This document shows, one piece after another, positions 56,784-64,000 of a DNA stretch of 64,000 bases (position 1 is its first letter; every line of letters begins with the position of its first letter). A program made the translations under genes and the position numbers. A model generated the notes under the pieces. That model was not told the DNA's origin and made no database searches. It saw nothing but the letters and a program-made list of their open reading frames with translations. Source of the DNA: Cellulomonas marina (GTDB taxonomy: Bacteria > Actinomycetota > Actinomycetes > Actinomycetales > Cellulomonadaceae). The DNA lies in contig NZ_FOKA01000015.1 in the NCBI RefSeq assembly GCF_900111925.1, forward strand, positions 1 through 64,000. Reading direction: 5' to 3'.

Positions 56784-57779
56784 TCAGCCGGTCCGTCCGC
56801 TGGTCCAGAACGGATCGGCGGCCCAACCCTCGAACATGCCCATGCCCTGCAACGGCACCTCGGGGTGCTCGCGCACCAGCTCGACGAGCCTGCTGGACCA
56901 GCTGCTGCCCGGGGAGACCGTGGAGAGGACGCTCTGGATCGCGACCAGGGCGGGGTAGAGGCGCTGCGCGCGCTCCGGATGCGCCGACAGCTCGTCCCGG
57001 TCGTGCAGCCAGGCGACGTCCCGCGCCGCGGGCAGCTTCGGGTAGACGCCGAGGCCGACGTTCCACAGCCGGCCGTGGTGCGCGCAGACGTTCCGCACCC
57101 GCGTGAAGGTCCGCAACCACGACGCCAGCAGCGGCTCCTTGATCCCGAGACCCGCGGCGACGGCTGTGCGGTGCGCGCGCTCGCGGAGGTTGCGGACGAC
57201 GCGCTCGAGCTGGCCGATCGTGAGGAGCTCGACCATGACCCACGACGGGGGCAGTTCCGGCTCGCCGTAGTGGGTGAGGTAGTGCTCCAGCGCTGAGGGG
57301 TGCACCACGACGTCGCTCGGCGTCTCCGCGCGCCTGCCGCTCTGGTCGTCGCACTGCCGGCGCACGGCGGCGAGCAACCCCTCGTGCTCTTTGGTTGCTG
57401 AGAACCACTGCGGCTCGACGTACCAGTGCGGCCCGCCGATCAGCGCCATCGTGTCCGTGAGGTTGGCCCGCACGGCCACCTCGACGCGCTCCAACCCGTC
57501 CATGACGAGCAGGCGAAGCCGCCGGTCGAAGACGTAGAGCCGCAGGACGTCGTCGAACGAGGTCCCCGGCCTCAGCGTGTGGTCACCCTGCCGTACCTGG
57601 AACGGGATCAAGTAGGGCGAGAGCCGGTAGTACCCGATGGCCTGCAGGTAGCGGAGGGCGCGGTCCTGATCGGGGACGACCAGGCCGCGGGAGCGCAGCC
57701 GCTCGACGAGCAGGTCGTGCGTCAGCGCCGGCTTGGTGTAGCGACTCGTGCCACGAGGGCGCGGCGCGCGGTTCACCAT
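56784..57779 (-). CDS. Abi-family (AbiD/AbiF, Abi_2) abortive infection protein
   Basis: The protein has 331 residues. Abi_2 features are TKPALTHDLLVERLRSRGLV, YLQAIGYYRLSPYLIPF and FDRRLRLLVMDGLERVEVAV. The HEPN-type RNase motif is in TRVRNVCAHHGRLWN (Arg-Asn-x4-His). Such proteins abort phage infection, probably by RNA cleavage, and the family has been linked to the origin of Cas13. The ATG at 57779 directly follows a hairpin and T-run. Its only ribosome-site-like sequence, AGGGGGA, is part of the hairpin's 3' arm. It lies inside the type I restriction operon. Confidence 0.9.
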   Translation of the reverse strand: MVNRAPRPRGTSRYTKPALTHDLLVERLRSRGLVVPDQDRALRYLQAIGYYRLSPYLIPFQVRQGDHTLRPGTSFDDVLRLYVFDRRLRLLVMDGLERVEVAVRANLTDTMALIGGPHWYVEPQWFSATKEHEGLLAAVRRQCDDQSGRRAETPSDVVVHPSALEHYLTHYGEPELPPSWVMVELLTIGQLERVVRNLRERAHRTAVAAGLGIKEPLLASWLRTFTRVRNVCAHHGRLWNVGLGVYPKLPAARDVAWLHDRDELSAHPERAQRLYPALVAIQSVLSTVSPGSSWSSRLVELVREHPEVPLQGMGMFEGWAADPFWTSGRTG

Positions 57780-58004
57780 AGAAAAATCCCCCTAGTGCGC
57801 ATCGTGGAGAGGCGAGGGGGATCTGGTTCCCGGCACGCTACCACGCTCGCTACTCGTCTGCGGCCCGTTCCAGCCCTCGTCCACCGTCCGGCGTAGCGGC
57901 GAGCCACACAGCACCGGGCGTAGCGCGGTGCGTGGCGGCCGATCCGCCGGCACAGCAGTCGATTCGGAGACGCGAACCTGGGGCGCGATCGGCCTGGTCA
58001 TCGA
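57780..58004 (-). ncRNA. Candidate Abi-associated non-coding RNA
   Basis: A 225-base non-coding gap separates hsdS from the abi gene, while other gaps in this operon are short or absent. On the minus strand it ends with ATCCCCCT, a 21-base loop, AGGGGGAT and then a TTTTTC run (57785-57824) immediately before the abi ATG. Farther upstream GGCCGATC pairs with GATCGGCC (57937-57944 with 57987-57994). Non-coding RNAs upstream of abiF genes are known from comparative genomics. That this region matches them is inference from position and structure. Confidence 0.55.
57785..57824 (-). promoter_or_regulatory. Hairpin with T-run that includes the abi ribosome site
   Basis: The 8-bp stem ATCCCCCT/AGGGGGAT followed by five T residues has the form of an intrinsic terminator. 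Its 3' arm, AGGGGGA, is also the only Shine-Dalgarno-like sequence for the abi ATG at 57779. The element could thus stop transcription, hide the ribosome site, or both. Confidence 0.75.
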
Positions 58005-59204
58005 TCAGAGCGCCTCTGTCATCACGCGCTCGGCGTCGCGGACGCGCAGGCGGCCGGACATGAGCGCGGGGAGGAGGACGTCGCGTGTGGCCGCGAGGCA
58101 CTGACTCTCGGCGGACGCGGCGTGCGCGCGGGCGACGACAGCATCGATCTCTGCGACCACCCTCGCAGGCAGCGTGGCTGGGTCCCCGATCTGCGCCGAC
58201 AGGACGTCGCCCGACTTCACGCGCTGATGGCTGCCCGACGTGCCGGCAACCTGCGACTGCAACGAGTCGCTGAACCGAGGTTGCGCGAGCAGCGACCACA
58301 GCAGCGCGGTCGAGCACGAGGTCGGCGCAAGGACCACGAACTCGGTGGAGGCGAGAGCCGACGTGTCGCCGACCTTTGGCACTTCCCATATGCGGGGGAT
58401 GCGCGGGTTCAGTTTCGACACGAGCACCGCGGGGCTCGTGATCCTGAACTTGCCACTCTTGATCGTCTTTGGATCCACCAACTCTGGCCCTCCTCCCGCG
58501 TCGAAGCCAGGGAGGCTGTAGAGGCGCACGGCGTCGGCCGCTAGCGACACAGGGTCCACCATGGTGCGAGTCGTGACCGCTACCGCGTCGAGTGTGACGG
58601 TGGTGGTGGTCCGCGAGGCGAGAAGCTGTGCCGTGGCGTGGGCGGCCCTCATGAGACGAACGTTCGCAGCCAGCTTGTCGTCGAGGGCGCCGAGCACCTC
58701 GGCGATCGCCCGCTGCTCGGTCAGGGGGGGTAATCGAACGACGGTTGATTCGATCCTTCTAGGTGAGGTGTGTAGGATCTTCGATCCTGTCGCGGTCAGA
58801 ACGAGTTGCCTGTTGAAGAGCGACGTGCGCGCATACTGAAAAAGAAAATCTCGATCAACTTCGTCCGGACGATCGATGACGACGCGGCCGATACGCTGAT
58901 TGTGCAGGTAGGTTTCGGCATCGTCCGGGACCAAACCCGGGATGCCGAGAATCTCGCCGCCCTCGGTCTGGCAGGTCATAACAAGCAGCAGATCGCCCGG
59001 CGAGAGTCGGAAGGATGACGGATAGTCGCCGCGATATCGATTGATGCGGGACGAGTGTAATCGCAACCCGCCAGAATAGTCAAAGTTCCCGATCGCGGTC
59101 ACGATCGGATACCCGGCTTCGTCCGTGTATTCCAAGCTCTTGAATGGCCAACCGTGCTCGATGTGGCACACGGTTCCTAGCGTCGTTGATCGCCACTCAG
59201 GCAT
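58005..59204 (-). CDS. hsdS: Type I restriction specificity subunit HsdS
   Basis: HsdS sets the two-part recognition sequence. The 399-residue protein starts at ATG 59204, overlapping the hsdM stop by 8 bases. Target domain 1 spans about residues 1-175. The conserved helix LPPLTEQRAIAEVLGALDDKL follows, then target domain 2 (about 225-350) and the second helix AEIDAVVARAHAASAESQCL. Bases around 58800-59100, coding for target domain 1, are visibly richer in A and T than the rest of the operon. This fits exchange of recognition domains. The recognition sequence cannot be read from the protein by eye. Confidence 0.93.
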   Translation of the reverse strand: MPEWRSTTLGTVCHIEHGWPFKSLEYTDEAGYPIVTAIGNFDYSGGLRLHSSRINRYRGDYPSSFRLSPGDLLLVMTCQTEGGEILGIPGLVPDDAETYLHNQRIGRVVIDRPDEVDRDFLFQYARTSLFNRQLVLTATGSKILHTSPRRIESTVVRLPPLTEQRAIAEVLGALDDKLAANVRLMRAAHATAQLLASRTTTTVTLDAVAVTTRTMVDPVSLAADAVRLYSLPGFDAGGGPELVDPKTIKSGKFRITSPAVLVSKLNPRIPRIWEVPKVGDTSALASTEFVVLAPTSCSTALLWSLLAQPRFSDSLQSQVAGTSGSHQRVKSGDVLSAQIGDPATLPARVVAEIDAVVARAHAASAESQCLAATRDVLLPALMSGRLRVRDAERVMTEAL

Positions 59205-60822
59205 GTACGCGCTCCACCTGCTCGCGCACGACCTGCTCCAGTCGGGCGGACTCGTCGAAGGCGGCGAGCAGCTCGGTGCGGAGGCGGTCGATCTTCGCCT
59301 CCAGGGGTTCGGCGTCCTCATCGGCGGCTGCCGCGCCGACGTAGCGGCCCGGGGTCAGGGCGTAGCCGGCCTCCTTGATCTCAGACACCGGCGCCGAGCG
59401 GCAGAATCCCGGCACGTCGTCGTACGTCAGGTCCGCCGCCTGGGCGGACGGGGTGCCGCGCCACGCGTGGAACGTGTCGGCGATGCGGGCGATGTCCTCG
59501 TCGGACAGGGCGCGCTCGGCGCGGTCGACCATGTGGCCCAGCTCGCGGGCGTCGATGAAGAGCACCTCGCCGCGCCGGTCCGTCGCGCCCCTCGGGCCGG
59601 CAGACTTGTCGGTCGCGAAGAACCACAGGCAGACCGGGATGCCGGTGGAGCGGAACAGCTGCGTCGGCAGGGCGACCATGCAGGTCACCAGGTCGGCCTC
59701 GACGAGTCGGGCGCGGATCTCGCCTTCGCCGCCGCTCGTCGTCGACATCGAGCCGTTGGCCATGACGACACCGGCCGAGCCACCGGGTGCCAGCTTGGAC
59801 AGGATGTGCTGGATCCAGGCGTAGTTGGCGTTGCCGGCCGGCGGGACGCCGTAGACCCAGCGCGGGTCGTCCTCGTTGCGGGCCCAGTCCTTGATGTTGA
59901 AGGGTGGGTTGGCCAGCACGTAGTCCATGCGCACGTCGGGGTGCTGGTCGCGGGCGAAGGTGTCGCCCCAGCGCGACGCCAGGTTGGCGTTGAGGCCGTG
60001 GACGGCGAGGTTCATCTTGGCCATGCGCCAGGTGCGCTCGTTGGCCTCCTGCCCGTAGACGGCGATGGCCTGCGTGTCGGCGTCGTGCCGCTCGAGGAAC
60101 TTCTCGGTCTGCACGAACATGCCACCCGACCCGCAGCACGGGTCGTACACGCGCCCGGCGTACGGCTCGAGCACCTCGACGAGCACGCGGACCACCCCCG
60201 GGGGCGTGTAGAACTCGCCGCCGCGCTTGCCCTCCGCGGCGGCGAACTTGCCGAGGAAGTACTCGTAGACCTCGCCTAGCAGGTCGCGGGCGCGGGTCGC
60301 GCCGTTGCCGCGGAAGCGGGTGTCGTTGAACAGGTCGACGAGCTCGCCGAGGCGCCGCTGGTCGACGCTGTCGCGGTTGAAGATGCGCGGCAGGGTGCCG
60401 GCGAGGCTCGGGTTCGCGCCCATGACGTGCGACATCGCGCCGTCGATGAGCTCGCCGATCGGCTGGAACGGCTGACCGGCCGACGCCGCGATGCCCTTGG
60501 CGTGCTCGGCCAGGTAGCCCCAGCGGGCGGTGGCCGGCACCCAGAAGACGCCGTGACCGGTGTACTCGTCGACGTCGTCGAGCAGGCTCTCGATCTGGTC
60601 CTCGCGGAAGCCCTCGGCGGCCAGGTCGGTGCGGATCTGCTCGCGGCGCTCGTCGAACGCGTCCGAGACGTACTTGAGGAAGACCAGACCGAGGATGACG
60701 TCCTTGTACTGCGACGCGTCCATGGAACCGCGCAGCTTGTCCGCGGCCTTCCAGAGCGTGTCCTTGAGCTCCTTCATCGTCATCGGTGCGGACGGGTCGG
60801 GACGCCGGGAGCGGGGTGGCAT
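59197..60822 (-). CDS. hsdM: Type I restriction modification subunit HsdM
   Basis: HsdM is the N6-adenine methyltransferase of the type I complex. The 541-residue protein has the helical N-terminus LKDTLWKAADKLRGSMDASQ. SAM motif I is in VYDPCCGSGGMFVQTEKF and the catalytic motif is NPPF in YVLANPPFNIKDWA. GEFYTPPGVVRVLVE and the C-terminal helices for HsdS contact are also present. It lies 5 bases after the preceding specificity-like fusion gene, so all are likely co-transcribed. Confidence 0.96.
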   Translation of the reverse strand: MPPRSRRPDPSAPMTMKELKDTLWKAADKLRGSMDASQYKDVILGLVFLKYVSDAFDERREQIRTDLAAEGFREDQIESLLDDVDEYTGHGVFWVPATARWGYLAEHAKGIAASAGQPFQPIGELIDGAMSHVMGANPSLAGTLPRIFNRDSVDQRRLGELVDLFNDTRFRGNGATRARDLLGEVYEYFLGKFAAAEGKRGGEFYTPPGVVRVLVEVLEPYAGRVYDPCCGSGGMFVQTEKFLERHDADTQAIAVYGQEANERTWRMAKMNLAVHGLNANLASRWGDTFARDQHPDVRMDYVLANPPFNIKDWARNEDDPRWVYGVPPAGNANYAWIQHILSKLAPGGSAGVVMANGSMSTTSGGEGEIRARLVEADLVTCMVALPTQLFRSTGIPVCLWFFATDKSAGPRGATDRRGEVLFIDARELGHMVDRAERALSDEDIARIADTFHAWRGTPSAQAADLTYDDVPGFCRSAPVSEIKEAGYALTPGRYVGAAAADEDAEPLEAKIDRLRTELLAAFDESARLEQVVREQVERVHA

Positions 60823-60827
60823 ACGGG

Positions 60828-62846
60828 TCAGCCTTCCATCGGGGAGGTGTCAGTGGTGAGCAGGTGGACCGAGCCCGTCGTCGTCGCCTCGACGAGGCGT
60901 GCGGTCAGGGCGTCGATGGTGCGCAGCCGTGCCGCGGTGGCGGCGCGGGTGGCGGCGAGGTCGGCCAGGGCGGCGGCCACGGCCGCGGCCTGGCCCGTCG
61001 GGAGGAGGGGGACCGGCCAGTCCTGCCAGCGGTGCCCGCGGGTGGCGCCGGCAATGGCGTGCGCGAGCACGTGCGGAACGAGGCCGGGCGGGGCGTCGTC
61101 CGTCAGGCGCAGGGCGCGCACGGGCGCGGCCAGGACGGTCAGCCCCTCGGGCTCGACGATCGCGGCCGGCCGCGGCGCGGTGCAGAAGACGACGTCACCG
61201 GCTTCGGTCATCCGGCTGCGGGGGTAGGAGCGGGCCAGCACCAGGCGGTCGACGGCCGTGCGTGCTCCGACCTCCGCCGGCGTCGTGAGCGAGGTCGCGG
61301 TCCGCACGACGATCCCGGGGTGGTCGCCGAGGTCGTCGGCCTCCATGCGGGTGCCGCGGACAAGGCGCACGTGACCGCGAGCCAGGAGCGTGCCGAGGGT
61401 GACCACGGCGGGTCCGCCCTGCGCTCCTGGGACCGGTGCCCACGCGGGCTGGTGACGCTCGTCGGCGGCGAGCTGCGCGAGCAGAGCGGCGAGCTCGTGG
61501 GCCTGGGCGGCGGGGTCGCTGCGGGGACGGGCGACGACCGGACGCGCCGTGACGAGGGCGCCGGAAGTGGCGAGGACGTCCCGCGTCGGCACCAGGCGCG
61601 TGAAGCGGAACGCGTGCCCCCGTGCGCCCGTCCCGGTCGGGTCGGCGGCAACGAGGTCCGTGACCAGGTCCTCGGCCGCCGCGGCGTCGAGGTGCGTCCC
61701 CGGGAGGTCGGCGATCGCAGTGCGGTGGTCGGGGGCTCGGACGTCGGACGGACCCGGTCCAAGGAGCCACAGGCCCAGCCGCTGGTTCGGCTGCGTCGGG
61801 CGCAACCGGGCCGGCAGGCGCACGACCGCGCGGACCCGGCCGGAGCGCAGGAGGGTCGCACGCGCCGACTGCAGCGCGCGAGGGAGGCGGTCGCACAGGA
61901 CGGCGGCCGGCGCCAGCACGACCGCCCGCGCCTCACGCGGCAGGGTCGACTCCAGCGCGGCGAGCGCGTCGACCAGCTCGGCCACCCGGGCGTCGGGCCT
62001 CGTCGTGCTCGGCAGCAGGACCAGGCTCGTCGCGCCGGGGGGAGGGGCGACGAGGCCGTCGTCGTCCACGGTCGCGTCCGTCAGCAGCCAGCCGTCGAGC
62101 ACCAGCAGGCGGCGGGCGTGGCGGGCGGCGGGGGAGTCGTCGGGCGGGAGGGCCACCGTCCGGTCGTCGCGCAGCCGGCTGCTCAGGGGCAGGAGGAGGT
62201 CGCTCTCGCCGAACGGCGCCGCGAGGACGGGCGTGTCGTCGGGATCGAGCAGGTCCACGACCAGGCGCGCGACGAGGTCGAGGACGGCCGGGGACGGGCT
62301 GTGCGCCGTCACGTCGTCCAGCCCGAGCCGGCGGTGCGACGCCACCAGGGCGTGGGCCGCCGCCGGGGCGGTGTAACGGGCGGTCGTCAGCGCGTCGGCG
62401 TGCGCGGCCCACTGCGGCAGGTCGTCGCATAGCGCGCGGAGCTCGCGGTACAGCAGCCGGTCGTCCGGGTCGACCTCGTCGGCGAGGTCGAGCAGGTCCG
62501 CGGTGCTCCGCGCGCCGAGTGCGGCGCCGACCGTCGACCGCAGCGTCAGCAGGGCGAGGAGGCCCGTGACGTCGGTGCCCCGGCGCTCGTCGGGCAGGAG
62601 GTCGAGCGCCGCATCACCTGCGGCGTCCTGCCGCACCTCGGGGTTGTTGCCACGCCTCGTGCTCTCGAGCCACGCGACGACCTCGTCGAGCGCGAACACG
62701 TCGCGCCCCTGGCGACGGCCGGCGGGGGAGGGGAAAGGCATCGAGCCGTCGGCGTGCCTGGTGCGCCACACGGACACCACGGGCCTGCGCACGCGGGCAA
62801 GGTGCGCGACGTCCGCGATGGTCACCAGCTGCTGCAGGTCCGGCAT
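60828..62846 (-). CDS. HTH / degenerate methylase-like / HsdS-like fusion protein
   Basis: The protein has 672 residues from ATG 62846, behind a very strong AAGGAGGTGA. The first 60 residues resemble an excisionase/MerR-like helix-turn-helix (TIADVAHLARVRRPVVSVW, FALDEVVAWLES). The middle 370 residues look like a worn N6-methylase: RAVVRLPARLRPTQPNQRLG and LWLLGPGPSDVR match late MTase regions, but no NPPY/F motif is seen. The last 200 residues resemble one HsdS target domain plus its coiled coil (WPVPLLPTGQAAAVAAALAD). It heads the hsd operon. A role in DNA recognition by the complex is inferred. Confidence 0.6.
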   Translation of the reverse strand: MPDLQQLVTIADVAHLARVRRPVVSVWRTRHADGSMPFPSPAGRRQGRDVFALDEVVAWLESTRRGNNPEVRQDAAGDAALDLLPDERRGTDVTGLLALLTLRSTVGAALGARSTADLLDLADEVDPDDRLLYRELRALCDDLPQWAAHADALTTARYTAPAAAHALVASHRRLGLDDVTAHSPSPAVLDLVARLVVDLLDPDDTPVLAAPFGESDLLLPLSSRLRDDRTVALPPDDSPAARHARRLLVLDGWLLTDATVDDDGLVAPPPGATSLVLLPSTTRPDARVAELVDALAALESTLPREARAVVLAPAAVLCDRLPRALQSARATLLRSGRVRAVVRLPARLRPTQPNQRLGLWLLGPGPSDVRAPDHRTAIADLPGTHLDAAAAEDLVTDLVAADPTGTGARGHAFRFTRLVPTRDVLATSGALVTARPVVARPRSDPAAQAHELAALLAQLAADERHQPAWAPVPGAQGGPAVVTLGTLLARGHVRLVRGTRMEADDLGDHPGIVVRTATSLTTPAEVGARTAVDRLVLARSYPRSRMTEAGDVVFCTAPRPAAIVEPEGLTVLAAPVRALRLTDDAPPGLVPHVLAHAIAGATRGHRWQDWPVPLLPTGQAAAVAAALADLAATRAATAARLRTIDALTARLVEATTTGSVHLLTTDTSPMEG

Positions 62847-63005
62847 CCGCTCACCTCCTTGATGGCGCGGCGACGATAGCGCTGCATGGTGCTCGTCAGT
62901 GTCGTAGGACCGATAAGGGGGTCTATCAACCATCCTCTGACAACGGCAGTCCACTTGCACCACGCTTCCTTCGTGATCGAGAGCCGAGAGATCGAGGAGC
63001 GCGCC
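62847..63005. other. Divergent promoter region of the hsd operon
   Basis: No gene is seen. The left edge carries the strong ribosome site of the HTH fusion gene, and GAGGAGCGC lies before the start at 63006. The stretch is more AT-rich than usual here and contains GATA-N8-TATC at about 62913-62928. It probably holds promoters for both directions. Confidence 0.4.
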
Positions 63006-63587
63006 ATGACCCAGCACCACAACGCACCGTCCTCGCCGGAGAGCGGCGGACGTGCGCCCTCCCGCCGCCGCGGGCGGCGGTGGCTCTGGCCGGCAGCAGC
63101 GGTCCTCTGCCTCGTCGTCGGGATCAGCATCGGTGGAGGCGACGCCGGGGTCAGCGCCAGCCGATACGACGCGGTCGTCGCCGAACGTGACGACCTCGAG
63201 GACCAGCTCGCCGTGGCGACCGCCGCCGTGCAGGACGCGCAGGGTGCGACGGCCGACGAGCAGGGCGCGCTGGGCGAGCGGTCCGCGGAGCTGGATGCCC
63301 GTGAGGCCGCGCTCCACGCGCGGGAGGACGCCGTCGTCCAGATCGAGCAGACTGTCGCCGCCTCGCAGATCGGCATCGGCACCTGGACCGTCGGCGTCGA
63401 TTTGGAGCCCGGGACCTATCGCACGGCGGAGCCCGTGACGAGCACCTGCTACTGGGGCATCTACCGCTCGGGGACGAACGGCGAGGACATCCTGCAGAAC
63501 GACATCGTCAACGGCGGCCACCCGACGGTCACGCTCGCGGAGGGCCAGGACTTCGAGAACGGGTGCGGCACCTTCGTCAAGCAGTGA
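63006..63587 (+). CDS. Single-pass membrane protein with coiled coil and small beta domain
   Basis: The function is unknown. The 193-residue protein has a basic, disordered N-terminus, one membrane helix (WLWPAAAVLCLVVGISIGG) and an extracytoplasmic coiled coil (about 55-110, ERDDLEDQLAVATAAVQDA). A compact Cys-containing domain follows (GTWTVGVDLEPGTYRT, CYWGIYRSGTNGEDILQND, GCGTFVKQ). This domain type is common in actinobacterial surface proteins. ATG 63006 follows GAGGAGCGC. It is divergent from the hsd operon. Confidence 0.75.
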   Translation: MTQHHNAPSSPESGGRAPSRRRGRRWLWPAAAVLCLVVGISIGGGDAGVSASRYDAVVAERDDLEDQLAVATAAVQDAQGATADEQGALGERSAELDAREAALHAREDAVVQIEQTVAASQIGIGTWTVGVDLEPGTYRTAEPVTSTCYWGIYRSGTNGEDILQNDIVNGGHPTVTLAEGQDFENGCGTFVKQ

Positions 63588-63595
63588 CCTGATCC

Positions 63596-63630
63596 GCGTG
63601 CGGCCTGCCGCAGGGGGGCGGGCCGCACGC
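63596..63630 (+). terminator. Terminator hairpin
   Basis: GCGTGCGGCC (63596-63605) pairs with GGCCGCACGC (63621-63630) around a 15-base loop, 8 bases after the preceding stop. Confidence 0.75.
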
Positions 63631-63713
63631 TCAGGAATCACCCGGTCGAGCCCCGCATCGGAACCGTCTCTCGCGGTTACCGTCCCACTGTCCCTCCGAC
63701 GAGAGCAGGAACT

Positions 63714-64000
63714 ATGAGCCAGACCCCCGACGACAAGGCCGTCGTCCAGAAGATCCTCGACCAGATCATCGGATGGGGAGTAGACGGGCTCGGCCCCATC
63801 AAGGGCGCGCAGCAGATCGCGGACGAGCACCTCGCCACGCACGGCGACGCAGAGGTAGCGATCCGACGCATCATCGCGACCCACACACGCATCGTTGCCG
63901 CGACCGGCTTCGCGTCAGGGTTCGGCGGGATCACGGTCGCGGCTGTCACGATCCCCGCCGACGTCACGGCCTTCTACGTCAACGCCGCGCGGTGCGCGGC
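63714..64000 (+). CDS. EcsC-family protein, N-terminal part
   Basis: The gene is cut by the window end. The 95 visible residues start at ATG 63714, behind GAGAGCAGGA. They include IIGWGVDGLGPIKGAQQIAD, IIATHTRIVAATGFASGFGG and VTIPADVTAFYVNAARCA, matching the opening of EcsC-family proteins. These are small membrane-associated proteins of unclear function, named after the third gene of the Bacillus ecs locus. Confidence 0.75.
   Translation, partial: MSQTPDDKAVVQKILDQIIGWGVDGLGPIKGAQQIADEHLATHGDAEVAIRRIIATHTRIVAATGFASGFGGITVAAVTIPADVTAFYVNAARCA

Noticed and set aside
57850..58389. Open frames across the hsdS/abi gap
   Set aside because: They are Arg/Pro/Ala-rich with no family resemblance and run antisense into or through hsdS. 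A non-coding role fits the hairpin and T-run better.
50692..64000. A second copy of the tRNA-Ser 3' end marking the other island boundary
   Set aside because: I looked for the GGTTCAAATCCCACCG-type end by eye and did not find it in the window. The boundary stays undefined.

Overview
The window is very GC-rich DNA with GTG starts and four-base stop/start overlaps. It carries an HspR/HAIR-controlled dnaK operon, a class Ib nrdHIEF operon with NrdR boxes, ECF sigma factors and LacI-controlled glycan genes. Together these point to a high-GC actinobacterium, most likely a Micrococcales member near Cellulomonas. That placement is inferred from gene content, not from a marker phylogeny.

Layout. Bases 1-2348 are the wreck of a Tn7-like transposon: a tnsA gene, a tnsB cut short by an IS256-family element, and a recognisable transposon end with three repeats about 22 bp long. 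It sits directly upstream of the heat-shock operon dnaK-grpE-dnaJ-hspR (2537-6617). Next come nrdHIEF (7076-10960), a DUF1540 gene, a degenerate GGDEF-like gene, and a giant ECF sigma factor of about 1546 residues (12453-17093). That protein joins sigma regions to a zinc finger, membrane segments, an Ala/Gly/Thr repeat and a large exported region. Housekeeping genes upp, tadA, an old-yellow-enzyme gene and a sirtuin follow.

Bases 20885-50380 form a glycan-use region. It holds a sugar-binding lipoprotein, three GH38 alpha-mannosidase-type enzymes, and a DeoR/FGGY kinase/aldolase/racemase-like/GH13_18 phosphorylase cluster. It also holds an operon of a clan GH-D-like hydrolase, an FAD oxidoreductase, a tandem metallo-beta-lactamase-fold protein and a LacI regulator, then two sugar ABC permeases. 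Three copies of one 18-bp palindrome (TGTGGCATCGATGCCACA and near copies) lie before the binding protein/GH38 pair, the hydrolase operon and the permeases. They link genes up to 28 kb apart into one probable LacI regulon. Sigma/anti-sigma, RsbW-like and STAS genes are scattered among them.

A tRNA-Ser(CGA) gene at 50602 marks the edge of a minus-strand defence island (50758-62846). The order of transcription is an HTH/methylase-like/specificity fusion, hsdM, hsdS, an Abi (HEPN) gene, a DUF4041/GIY-YIG gene, hsdR, and a frame-disrupted unknown gene. A 225-bp non-coding gap before the abi gene ends in a hairpin plus T-run abutting the start codon, and is a good candidate for an Abi-associated small RNA. 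The window closes with a membrane protein and a partial EcsC-family gene.
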